Assembly (NCBI GenBank): GCA_003563255.1
Contig: PWSL01000372.1
Span: 1-6,718, forward strand
Length of the DNA stretch: 6,718 nucleotides
Source of the DNA: Desulfonatronospira sp.
GTDB lineage: Bacteria; Desulfobacterota; Desulfovibrionia; Desulfovibrionales; Desulfonatronovibrionaceae
Direction of reading: 5' to 3'
Positions 1 through 5,952 of this stretch are shown one piece after another. Made by a program: the position numbers and the translations under genes. The notes beneath the pieces are model-generated. The model saw only the letters and a list, made by a program, of their open reading frames with translations, did not search any database and had not been told where the DNA came from. Within the stretch, counting starts at the first letter, position 1, and each line of letters starts with the position of its first letter.

Positions 1-55
1 CCAGACTCTGACACATCTGCGCTGGATCGACACCTTCGTCCAGACACTTGGCCAT
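1..55 (-). other. In-frame coding-like continuation after the UGA, running off the window
   Basis: Directly after TGA (58-56) the same frame reads MAKCLDEGVDPAQMCQSL with no stop before the edge. It may be the C-terminal part of a selenoprotein (Sec-x3-Cys-x10-Cys), a separate gene starting at ATG 55-53, or part of a gene broken by a nonsense mutation. No Shine-Dalgarno sequence precedes ATG 55, which weakens the separate-gene reading unless translation is coupled. Confidence 0.45.
22..43 (-). promoter_or_regulatory. SECIS-like hairpin just downstream of an in-frame UGA
   Basis: On the minus strand, 12 nt after the UGA, CUGGACGA pairs with UCG-A-UCCAG. This gives 8 base pairs, one bulged A (position 27) and a 5-nt loop AGGUG (31-35). 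The loop begins 21 nt after the UGA and contains GGU. In the bacterial SECIS family (model: E. coli fdhF) a short bulged stem with a G/GU in the apical loop lies within the codons just after UGA. The match is by eye and chance hairpins are common in GC-rich coding DNA. Confidence 0.4.
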
Positions 56-256
56 TCACAGATGGACCATGCTGGAGATCTTATCCTCATCGCCCTGCCC
101 CAGCAGCTGGAGGACGAATCTCACCCTCTGCTCATCCTCAAGCCGCGAGAGTATGTCCCGCAGGGGCCCGGAAAGAGCATCCAGGGCCTGCTCAGGCTCC
201 AGGTCCCGGATAAGCTGCATAGTCTGTCTTTTGAGTCCTTCCATATTTGCACCCAT
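56..256 (-). CDS. Small helical protein of unknown function, possibly a selenoprotein cut short at UGA
   Basis: I do not recognise the family. From the ATG at 256 the product is 66 residues, charged and apparently all-helical, with no signal peptide, membrane segment or cysteine before the stop. I chose ATG 256 because AAAGGA (264-269) lies 7 nt upstream. The frame is also open back to a TTG at 283, but that start has no clear ribosome-binding site. The stop is TGA at 56-58. The frame continues after it without interruption to the window edge, and a hairpin lies just downstream, so the UGA may be read as selenocysteine. The gene is on the same strand as the ArsR-type regulator, 241 nt downstream of it. 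Composition looks coding and the start is good, so the gene is probably real. Its function and true C-terminus are open. Confidence 0.7.
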   Translation of the reverse strand: MGANMEGLKRQTMQLIRDLEPEQALDALSGPLRDILSRLEDEQRVRFVLQLLGQGDEDKISSMVHL

Positions 257-325
257 AACCGTATCCTTTGCTTTAAATTTCAAAAACGTTCAGACTCTTT
301 GACCAACACTGAAGCTGGTTTTTCA

Positions 326-352
326 TAAATAGATGTAACTGCAAAAAGTCAA
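326..352 (-). promoter_or_regulatory. Weak candidate promoter for the small gene at 56-256
   Basis: On the minus strand TTGACT (347-352) lies 15 nt before TATTTA (326-331), or 17 nt before TTTATG (324-329). Either pair would start transcription about 60 nt upstream of ATG 256. The -35 is 5/6 to consensus but the -10 or the spacing is imperfect. Confidence 0.3.
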
Positions 353-497
353 AAAAACAGGTTTCAGTCTTTCAAGTTGGCCTTGTAACTCTTTGATTTT
401 TCTGCCTGCCCGGCACACAGGCGTGCTGAGTACCGTGATTCTCTGTCTTCAGGCATCTGTCTTTTAGCGCCTGCAAGAAAACTTTTTTACAGACGCA

Positions 498-827
498 TCA
501 TAAACAGGTCCGCTTCTGCAGAACCGCTTGGGCCAGCTGTTCCAGATCCTGCAAAAGATTAAGCACCTGCACATCACTCAGGCTGTAATAGACAAAAGGC
601 CCCTGTCTCTCCACCTTGACCAGCAGCACCCTTCTCAGCTCCCGCAGATGATGAGACACCAGGGGCTGGGACAATCCCAGCTGTTCCACCAAAGCGCTCA
701 CTGATTTTCTTTCTTCGCCCAGATATCTGAGAATGCGCAGACGGTTGGCGTCACCCAGGGCCTTGGCCAGCTGGGCCGAGTTGTTCAGGGTGTCCTGTGC
801 TTGGGCATTGTTTAAATGATCTGTCAC
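498..827 (-). CDS. ArsR/SmtB-family winged-helix transcriptional repressor
   Basis: This is a 109-residue DNA-binding repressor of normal ArsR length. The typical core is visible: ALGDANRLRILRYL (23-36), the helix-turn-helix with recognition helix SQPLVSHHLRELRRV (53-67), and a beta wing VERQGPFVYYSL (72-83). The start is GTG at 827, with GAGG 7 nt upstream and no better ATG. The classical metal site in alpha-3 (ELCxC) is absent, and the alpha-5 Asp/His site is not seen. The only cysteine is residue 108, next to last. The inducer is therefore unknown and need not be a metal. The promoter upstream contains an inverted repeat expected to be its own operator. The neighbouring gene downstream on the same strand is the possible selenoprotein. 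Nothing next to it identifies a target beyond itself. Confidence 0.93.
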   Translation of the reverse strand: MTDHLNNAQAQDTLNNSAQLAKALGDANRLRILRYLGEERKSVSALVEQLGLSQPLVSHHLRELRRVLLVKVERQGPFVYYSLSDVQVLNLLQDLEQLAQAVLQKRTCL

Positions 828-856
828 TGTTCAGCCTCGTTGTCTTCGTCCATAAA

Positions 857-885
857 CATATAAACAGATGTTTATATAATGTCAA
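857..885 (-). promoter_or_regulatory. Promoter of the ArsR-type regulator
   Basis: Reading the minus strand, a perfect -35 TTGACA (880-885) is separated by 17 nt from TATATG (857-862; 4/6 to TATAAT). Transcription would begin near 850, giving a leader of about 20-25 nt before the GTG. The inverted repeat at 858-877 fills the spacer and overlaps the -10. Confidence 0.6.
858..877. promoter_or_regulatory. Probable ArsR operator, 9-2-9 inverted repeat
   Basis: ATATAAACA, then GA, then TGTTTATAT, is a perfect inverted repeat with a 2-nt centre. A third half-site copy ATAAACA occurs at 852-858. AT-rich dyads of this size between -35 and -10 are the usual binding sites of ArsR-family repressors. 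Assignment to this repressor is by position. Confidence 0.6.
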
Positions 886-890
886 TTATA

Positions 891-1124
891 AATATTTCAC
901 CTGGTTCAGGGTGCCTCATTTTGCACAGAGCTAAGGAGTTTCCATCCGGAAATTCTTTATTTCCGGATGCTGAAGCTATCGGTTTTCTTTCCGGAAACGA
1001 GGAGCTTTTTCTTTTGGCAAGGAAATCAAGCAATTATGAGGAGGCGTATCTTAATACGTTGACGAAGAATTGTGCAGATTGACGCAGCCAAAAGGAAAAA
1101 GAACCGTTTCCGGATGAAAACTAA
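891..1124 (+). pseudogene. Doubtful or decayed reading frame rich in FP(S/D)-type repeats
   Basis: One plus frame is open to TGA at 1080-1082 and resumes after it to TAA 1122-1124. It contains short related words: FPSGN, FPDAE, FLSGNE, FPDEN. Each comes from a TCCGGA-centred DNA motif. An ATG at 879 exists but has no ribosome-binding site and sits inside the ArsR promoter, so it is an unlikely start. I do not recognise the product. It may be a remnant of a gene or simply a repeat-rich spacer. No SECIS-like hairpin follows the TGA. Confidence 0.2.
943..969. repeat. Perfect 11-bp inverted repeat, 5-nt spacer
   Basis: CATCCGGAAAT (943-953), spacer TCTTT, then ATTTCCGGATG (959-969) forms a perfect hairpin or dyad. 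Related motifs follow: TTTCCGGAAA (988-997, itself palindromic), TTTCCGGATG (1107-1116) and TCCGGAA (1290-1296). No T-run follows, so it is not a classical terminator. Confidence 0.6.
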
Positions 1125-1484
1125 GGAACGATAGGTGGTTCAGAGAGAAGAAAAGGTATTGCTGTTTCGCGAGTGGCTATATTTTCCCATAATTGACCGT
1201 AAATGAAAATATTTGAACGTAAAAAAACAACGCCCGGTGACAATTCAAAGATTTCTGACAATATACTCCAGGGACCGGGCTGCTCTGTGTCCGGAAGGGG
1301 TTCCAATGTCTTCTCCCTGGCTCAGCTCTCATTTGCTGCCCGCACCGTTCACCCTTAAAAACCATCCGGCTGGCTATGGGATATTTTTTTTTCGCTAAAA
1401 ATGGTAGACTATTTTCTAAATTATCGGTAAATAAAATGTATAATCACTTAACTTCTGTATCGTCAAAATTTTTCCATCGCGGGC
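1125..1484. other. Non-coding stretch without a recognised gene
   Basis: I see no supportable gene here. A 61-codon minus-strand frame from a TTG at 1306 has no recognisable product. A run of nine T (1384-1392) is preceded by only a weak stem (CCAT/ATGG), so I do not call a terminator. TATAAT occurs at 1439-1444 but has no matching -35. Confidence 0.5.
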
Positions 1485-1515
1485 TGGTTAAGCTGACAAT
1501 AAAATCAGTTGACCA
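1485..1515. repeat. Imperfect inverted repeat upstream of the redox operon
   Basis: TGGTTAAGCTGA (1485-1496) pairs with TCAGTTGACCA (1505-1515) around an 8-nt A-rich loop, with one bulged G (1492) and one G-T wobble. It could be a regulator site or an RNA stem. It lies about 240 bp before the ferredoxin gene. Confidence 0.4.
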
Positions 1516-1554
1516 GATACAACTCTTTACCTGAACTGCCTTCTCCTACCTCCC

Positions 1555-1582
1555 GTATTGTCCAGGTAACCGATAACAATAC
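1555..1582. repeat. Nested inverted repeat upstream of the redox operon
   Basis: GTATTGT (1555-1561) and ACAATAC (1576-1582) are perfect inverted arms around a 14-nt spacer that itself contains the dyad GGTAACC (1565-1571). It is a candidate operator for the operon starting at 1756. I found no convincing promoter next to it. Confidence 0.35.
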
Positions 1583-1589
1583 CAACTAA

Positions 1590-1739
1590 CTTGATTGTAA
1601 GTACTCGAAACTATGGTTTGATCCTGACAAACAACCAACTTTTCAAGATGTGCTCAAGACCCTGGAGGCCTCATGCTGCAGTTTGTTGTGCACATGGACA
1701 TTGAATCAAAAAATGCCGCACCTCGATTAAACAATAAAC
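1590..1739 (+). pseudogene. Possible short transposase-like remnant, very uncertain
   Basis: In one plus frame, after a TAA at 1587-1589, the sequence reads LDCKYSKLWFDPDKQPTF, then QDVLKTLEAS, and continues without a start codon to TAA near 1739. The WFDPDKQPTFQDVLKTL stretch resembles from memory the N-terminus of some bacterial transposases. No further domain follows. It could equally be a chance open frame in the operon leader. Confidence 0.15.
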
Positions 1740-1755
1740 TGAAAGGGAGGAATAC

Positions 1756-2598
1756 ATGAACAACACTATTAATCGGCGCATTTTCCTGAAACAGGGCATT
1801 GCGGCCACAGGAGGTCTTCTCCTGGCAAAAGGCGCTGCCGGCACAAGCCATGCCTCCACCAGTCAGGCGGCGTTTCTCTACGACAGCGTCAAATGCATCA
1901 ACTGCGGCGTGTGCGAACGTACCTGCGAACAGGTCAACGGGCTGCCCGAGGAGCACAATGTCATCAGAATGAGCCAGAAGGGGGCCCCGGACAATCCCAT
2001 ACACATTACCAGAAGGCATTCGTGCATGCTGTGCAAACGTCCCGCCTGCGTCCGGGCCTGTCCCACCGGTGCAACCTTCGTTGACGAATTCGGGCTGGCC
2101 AGCTTTGATGCAGATAAGTGTATGGCCTGCGGCTACTGCGTGGACGCCTGTCCCTTCAAGCATCCCGAGCTGTCCAGGTTCACCTATTTCAGCCTGCGCA
2201 ACGTCTGGATCAACCGCTGCACCGCCTGCGGGGCCTGCGCTCAGGCCTGCCCGGAAAACGCACTTTTCTTCGGTTTCCGCCATGAGATCCTGGATCTGGC
2301 TGAAAAGAGGCTTGCTGAAATCAAAAACAAATACCCTTTGCCCAGGGCTCAGCTTTACGGTGAGGAAGACCTGAATCTCATCTGGATTCTGGCAGATGAC
2401 CCCTATGTTTATGATCTGCCCGGCCCCACCGCTGCTGCAGTAGTTGATGATTCTTTGATGCTCTGGAAAGACATCCTCAGACCCGGGATCCTGTCCCTGT
2501 CCGGAGTGGCCATGGCCATTCTGGGCGTGGTATACTTTTTTGCCCGGCGCAACCATCAAAAAGAAATAAAGCGCCTCAAACAGGAAGGCAAACTTTAA
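1756..2598 (+). CDS. Tat-exported four-cluster [4Fe-4S] ferredoxin subunit with C-terminal membrane anchor (FdnH/HybA type)
   Basis: This 280-residue electron-transfer subunit should sit on the periplasmic face of the inner membrane. The N-terminus has a twin-arginine signal (RRIFLK at 7-12, hydrophobic stretch, probable cleavage after SHA, residue 33). Four cysteine quartets follow: C47/50/53/57, C90/93/98/102, C122/125/128/132 and C155/158/161/165, enough for four [4Fe-4S] clusters. One transmembrane helix (about 244-263) and a basic tail (RRNHQKEIKRLK) place the C-terminus in the cytoplasm, as in formate dehydrogenase-N beta. The start ATG has GGGAGG 5 nt upstream. The cytochrome b gene begins 12 nt after the stop. 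In known complexes such a protein carries electrons between a catalytic subunit and cytochrome b. Here no Mo/W subunit is adjacent and a decaheme cytochrome is the likely partner instead, which is inference. Confidence 0.93.
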   Translation: MNNTINRRIFLKQGIAATGGLLLAKGAAGTSHASTSQAAFLYDSVKCINCGVCERTCEQVNGLPEEHNVIRMSQKGAPDNPIHITRRHSCMLCKRPACVRACPTGATFVDEFGLASFDADKCMACGYCVDACPFKHPELSRFTYFSLRNVWINRCTACGACAQACPENALFFGFRHEILDLAEKRLAEIKNKYPLPRAQLYGEEDLNLIWILADDPYVYDLPGPTAAAVVDDSLMLWKDILRPGILSLSGVAMAILGVVYFFARRNHQKEIKRLKQEGKL

Positions 2599-2610
2599 AG
2601 GAGACTGACA

Positions 2611-3282
2611 ATGGAGCAGAACAACAACGAAATAGTCTTGGAACGTTTTAATGCCAGACGAAGGCTGGTACACTGGATTCATGCCGCGGCCTTTTTCGTT
2701 CTTCTGGGCACAGGGCTTACTTATATCACCCCGGGACTGACCTTCCTGGCTGAAGGCGGAATCCCCGGCACCCTGCACAGGATTTTTGCCGTGGTATTTC
2801 TGGCGGTACCTCTGATTTACCTTGTAATCGATCCTAAAGGATTCAAAGAGTTCGTGCGCGATTCCCTGAATTTCGAAAAGAGCGACATCGGATTTCACCT
2901 GCGCATGCCCTTCTATATACTGGGCAAAACCCAGGGTATTCCGCCGCAGGGAAAACTCAACGCCGGGCATAAACTGCACCACATATTAATGGGCATTCTC
3001 TTTGTTACCCTGGGCGTATCCGGCCTGATCAAGTGGCTGGGAGTCGGCCATATGGGCCCCGCCATGCTGAACCTCATGGGTACCGTGCATATTATCTCCG
3101 TATTCGTCATCACTCTCATAACTCTGGGTCACGTTTACTTTACCGTGGTCTACTGGGCCCTGCCGTCCATGATTCACGGCAAGGTGACCGAGAGCTATGT
3201 CAAGCTGGAGCACCGAAAGTGGTGGGATGAGGAGCTGGCCCCGAAAGTTAAGGGGTCTTCAGGAAGCAGTCAGAGCGGATAA
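2611..3282 (+). CDS. FdnI-type di-heme cytochrome b, quinone-reactive membrane subunit
   Basis: A 223-residue integral membrane protein resembling the formate dehydrogenase-N gamma subunit. Four helices are visible at about 20-42, 55-74, 121-142 and 153-184. By comparison with E. coli FdnI (heme ligands His18, 57, 155, 169), the likely heme b ligands are H21 (LVHW), H56 (LHRIF), H160 and H174; the last pair keeps the 14-residue spacing. The loop KLNAGHKLHH matches FdnI KYNAGQKMMF, and the C-terminal HGKV...W matches the FdnI ending. It should exchange electrons between membrane quinone and the Fe-S partner encoded just upstream. AAAGGAG precedes the ATG and the 12-nt gap indicates one transcript. 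The gamma subunits of formate dehydrogenases and hydrogenases share this fold, so the sequence alone does not name the complex. Confidence 0.92.
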   Translation: MEQNNNEIVLERFNARRRLVHWIHAAAFFVLLGTGLTYITPGLTFLAEGGIPGTLHRIFAVVFLAVPLIYLVIDPKGFKEFVRDSLNFEKSDIGFHLRMPFYILGKTQGIPPQGKLNAGHKLHHILMGILFVTLGVSGLIKWLGVGHMGPAMLNLMGTVHIISVFVITLITLGHVYFTVVYWALPSMIHGKVTESYVKLEHRKWWDEELAPKVKGSSGSSQSG

Positions 3283-3283
3283 G

Positions 3284-3304
3284 GCAGAAATCATTCTGCT
3301 TTTT
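3284..3304 (+). terminator. Candidate attenuator or weak intrinsic terminator inside the operon
   Basis: GCAGAA (3284-3289), loop ATCA, TTCTGC (3294-3299), followed by five T. The preceding AAG can extend the stem into the T-run. It begins right after the cytochrome b stop. The stem is short, so partial termination or 3'-end protection is more likely than a full stop. Confidence 0.45.
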
Positions 3305-3323
3305 AGAAAATGCAAAGTCTTTC

Positions 3324-3344
3324 ATCCCCGGGACTCCGGGGGAT
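3324..3344 (+). repeat. GC-rich stem-loop in the leader of the decaheme cytochrome gene
   Basis: ATCCCCGG pairs with CCGGGGGAT around a GACT tetraloop, 8 base pairs with one bulged G (3338). No T-run follows. It lies 33 nt before the ATG at 3378 and upstream of AAGGAGG (3364-3370), so it leaves the ribosome site free. A role in mRNA processing or stability is possible. Confidence 0.5.
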
Positions 3345-3377
3345 TAAAATATTTCTGAACGCCAAGGAGGACAACCC

Positions 3378-5837
3378 ATGGTTAGCAAAAATTCCGGCAT
3401 ACAGGCGATGATCCTGGGACTTCTGCTGCTGAGCCTGGCCCTGTCCGGCTGCGAGAGCGGCGAGGCCAGCGCCCAGGCCAGATACGACCAGGATGGTTAC
3501 TGGATAGTCCCCATCCTGCCGACAGGACCGCGAGTACTCAAGGAAGAGGCCCACCACATAGACACAGCCCCGGCTGTAACGGCTGAAATTACAGACGTGG
3601 ACATCAAAAACGGCGGCGAAGTGGAAGTAACCTTTGTAGTTCCAGGCTATGAAAAGGACCATGTGCACATAGAACTGACCATAGCCAAATGGATTGAAGA
3701 GAAAAACACCTGGATGAACATGCTGCAGCGCACCAGGGAACGCGGCCCGCAGGATGACCCCATATACGGGGACGGGGCCAAGGTTATCCGGGGCGGCAAC
3801 CTGCGCCTGCAGGACGATGATGCCCTCACCGGCGGAGAAGAAGTGTACGGCGGCATGCGCTTTACCACCAGGCTCAAGGCCGGTCCCGGGGACTACGGCA
3901 ATGTCAGCGGAAAACTCCAGCCCATCGACTTCAGCCAGGGAGTGCTGTGGAGACGCATCGGGGAAGATGATCCAACTACCTACGGTGACCCCCATGACTC
4001 TGAATACCACGATTATGTAAAAGGATTCATAGAAGAAATCAGTCAATACGGTGCCTGGGAGGAAGGGACCTACCGCGTGGGCGTGACCGAGAGAGACAGG
4101 GGTCAGGACTATTATCTACGCTTCAATGCGGTGGCCGACTTCAGGTATGACGGTCAGGGCAATGCAGAAATACTGTCCCATGAAGAACGCAGGCACACCG
4201 CCGGCGAGGCCATGGCCGAAGGCACATGCTTCACCTGTCACAGCGATGACCTGCGCTTTCCCAGCAACAAGGTGCACGGCGAACAGCGACATGACCCCAC
4301 GGTCTGCGCCAACTGCCACAACGACTACACCTGGGATTCCCGCAACGCTTATGCCGAGGTGAACGGCTGGCCAAGCCTGGACATGAACGTTCTAACCCAC
4401 AGGATCCACGCCGGCATGGAGGGCTATGTTGCCGACGCATATGCCTACCAGCAGGTCAGGTTTCCTGACTGGACCTTCGGCAGAACCCCCAGACCCAGCG
4501 ATGCTGTTCCTTATCCCAACAGTCCGGGAGTGGCCAACTGCACCTCATGCCATGCCCAGACAGGTGGAGGCGATTACGCCTGGCAGCGCGAAAACCCCGA
4601 CCCGGACGGCTGTGCCACCTGTCACGGTAAAGGCGGGGGGGTCTTCTGGGAGGCTGAACCGGGTGATCCGGATTATGATTACATCCAGAGCACCTACGAC
4701 TGCGGCTACAACTGCTCCAGCTGTCACGGCGAGGACAAGCCCATCAAGCATACAGCTGACTATTATCACGGCCTGAGCGAGCGGCTGGAAGAGCTGGCTG
4801 CGGCCCGCAGTTACGTAATGGAAGTGGTCCAGGTGGAAAATGCGGTGGCCGGGGAAAGACCCAGAGTCACGTGGCGGGTACACAAAGACGGTGAATACCA
4901 GAACCTTTTTTCCGGCCAGGACGGTACTTATCTGTTCCAGGGCGATCTTGCCGATTTTGATGATGACGCTGTACGCATCGGAATAGGCTGGGGCTATAAC
5001 AGGTACTGGATCAACGACGGTATTCCTCCCCGCAATACAGGAGCCATGGGCGATCCAATGCACCAAGTGGCCCATGTGGACAATACCGAACCTGGAAGCG
5101 ATGAAACCACTGCTGTAACCACTTTTGAGCAGCCTCTGCCTGAACAGGCCCGAAGCGGTAGAGAAGGGTTTGTGGTCCTGGAGATGGGACCTGCCGAGAT
5201 GAATCTGAACAGCCGTCTGGCAGGCATAAGTCTGGGTTCGGGAAGCAACACCATGGAACGCGATCCAGGTGCCAAGGTGGACACTGAAAACTGCCTGGGC
5301 TGCCACAACACCATAGGCCGCCACGGCACATACGGAGACCAGGACATCTCCACCTGCGCATCCTGCCACAACGCTGGCTCTTTAAGCCGGGACGCCAGTG
5401 CCAATCAGGGAACTGTTGATTTAATGTACATGGTTCACGCCATACACGGAACTGGAGAAAAAAGGGGCAGATTTGACCGCCGCCGGGACCATACAGTGGA
5501 GGGCCATTATGAAGGCGGTTATTCCTACGTCACCAACCCCGGTACCGTTCTGGACTGCCTGACCTGTCACAAGGATGATACCCACGATTATACACAGGGA
5601 TACCTAAGCCGTATGGGTGTAATCGGTGACAAAATGAAGGAAAAGTACCTGGAAGGGGCAGGGGTGATCGCGCCCATGGCCTCAACCTGCTACTCATGCC
5701 ATCAGGAGACTGAAGATGGTCTGGCCGACTGGCAGCTGCGTTTTCATCTCTACCACTCCGGCGGTGATATGTACGGCAACCACGGCCACAATTATTACCT
5801 GGAAAACCGCGAAAAGTGTCTGAACTGCCATAAATAG
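3378..5837 (+). CDS. OmcA/MtrC-family decaheme c-type cytochrome lipoprotein
   Basis: An 819-residue exported electron carrier. The N-terminus is a lipoprotein signal ending in the lipobox LSGC, so C25 is lipidated, with Glu at +2. Ten CXXCH motifs bind heme c, with first cysteines at 284, 310, 388, 412, 446, then 639, 660, 727, 771 and 814; the last ends CLNCHK at the C-terminus. The order is a heme-free domain (about 30-280), five hemes, a heme-free domain (about 452-637), five hemes, as in MtrC and OmcA. The family landmarks LTHRIHAG (about 347) and MVHAIHGTG (about 688) are present. It is longer than MtrC and OmcA (roughly 670-735 residues). Domain III has no cysteines, so the CX8C disulfide of Shewanella homologues is missing. 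One extra cysteine, C442, precedes heme 5. The sequence is rich in Asp and Glu. AAGGAGG lies 7 nt before the ATG. Which side of the outer membrane it faces is not shown. Confidence 0.95.
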   Translation: MVSKNSGIQAMILGLLLLSLALSGCESGEASAQARYDQDGYWIVPILPTGPRVLKEEAHHIDTAPAVTAEITDVDIKNGGEVEVTFVVPGYEKDHVHIELTIAKWIEEKNTWMNMLQRTRERGPQDDPIYGDGAKVIRGGNLRLQDDDALTGGEEVYGGMRFTTRLKAGPGDYGNVSGKLQPIDFSQGVLWRRIGEDDPTTYGDPHDSEYHDYVKGFIEEISQYGAWEEGTYRVGVTERDRGQDYYLRFNAVADFRYDGQGNAEILSHEERRHTAGEAMAEGTCFTCHSDDLRFPSNKVHGEQRHDPTVCANCHNDYTWDSRNAYAEVNGWPSLDMNVLTHRIHAGMEGYVADAYAYQQVRFPDWTFGRTPRPSDAVPYPNSPGVANCTSCHAQTGGGDYAWQRENPDPDGCATCHGKGGGVFWEAEPGDPDYDYIQSTYDCGYNCSSCHGEDKPIKHTADYYHGLSERLEELAAARSYVMEVVQVENAVAGERPRVTWRVHKDGEYQNLFSGQDGTYLFQGDLADFDDDAVRIGIGWGYNRYWINDGIPPRNTGAMGDPMHQVAHVDNTEPGSDETTAVTTFEQPLPEQARSGREGFVVLEMGPAEMNLNSRLAGISLGSGSNTMERDPGAKVDTENCLGCHNTIGRHGTYGDQDISTCASCHNAGSLSRDASANQGTVDLMYMVHAIHGTGEKRGRFDRRRDHTVEGHYEGGYSYVTNPGTVLDCLTCHKDDTHDYTQGYLSRMGVIGDKMKEKYLEGAGVIAPMASTCYSCHQETEDGLADWQLRFHLYHSGGDMYGNHGHNYYLENREKCLNCHK

Positions 5838-5855
5838 CAGAAATGCAGGCCATGT

Positions 5856-5888
5856 AAGAAGCGGCTCTAACACAGGGCCGCTTCTTTT
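5856..5888 (+). terminator. Strong intrinsic terminator ending the redox operon
   Basis: AAGAAGCGGC (5856-5865) and GCCGCTTCTT (5877-5886) form a perfect 10-bp stem around an 11-nt loop, with T residues continuing to 5888. It starts 18 nt after the decaheme stop, so the transcript should end here. The A-rich 5' arm could also terminate transcription from the right. Confidence 0.85.
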
Positions 5889-5952
5889 ACATCAGCCAGT
5901 CTTCTGTAAGACCGTTTAAACAGCCTGAGCCTTATGGTCCTCGTAGTTACCC

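Noticed and set aside
48..328. Plus-strand open frames across the left edge
   Set aside because: They overlap the minus-strand small gene, which has a good ribosome-binding site and coding-like composition, and their products look like antisense translations.
1080..1124. In-frame TGA at 1080-1082 as a second selenocysteine codon
   Set aside because: No stem with a suitable loop follows within the expected distance, and the frame itself is doubtful.
1384..1392. Run of nine T as an intrinsic terminator
   Set aside because: Only a 4-bp CCAT/ATGG stem precedes it, too weak to call.
1439..1444. TATAAT as the -10 of a promoter for the redox operon
   Set aside because: No acceptable -35 lies 16-18 nt upstream, and the start would be more than 300 nt before the gene.
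1654..2982. A 442-codon open frame on the minus strand opposite the ferredoxin and cytochrome b genes
   Set aside because: It lies antisense to two strongly supported genes and has no recognisable domain or ribosome-binding site; it is a by-product of codon bias.
1756..3282. Naming the Fe-S and cytochrome b genes as fdnH/fdnI of a formate dehydrogenase
   Set aside because: The catalytic Mo/W subunit is absent and the neighbour is a decaheme cytochrome, so formate oxidation is not supported.
3303..5404. Several long minus-strand open frames (247, 274 and 136 codons) opposite the decaheme gene
   Set aside because: They are shadows of the heme-protein coding sequence; the plus strand shows ten correctly spaced CXXCH motifs.
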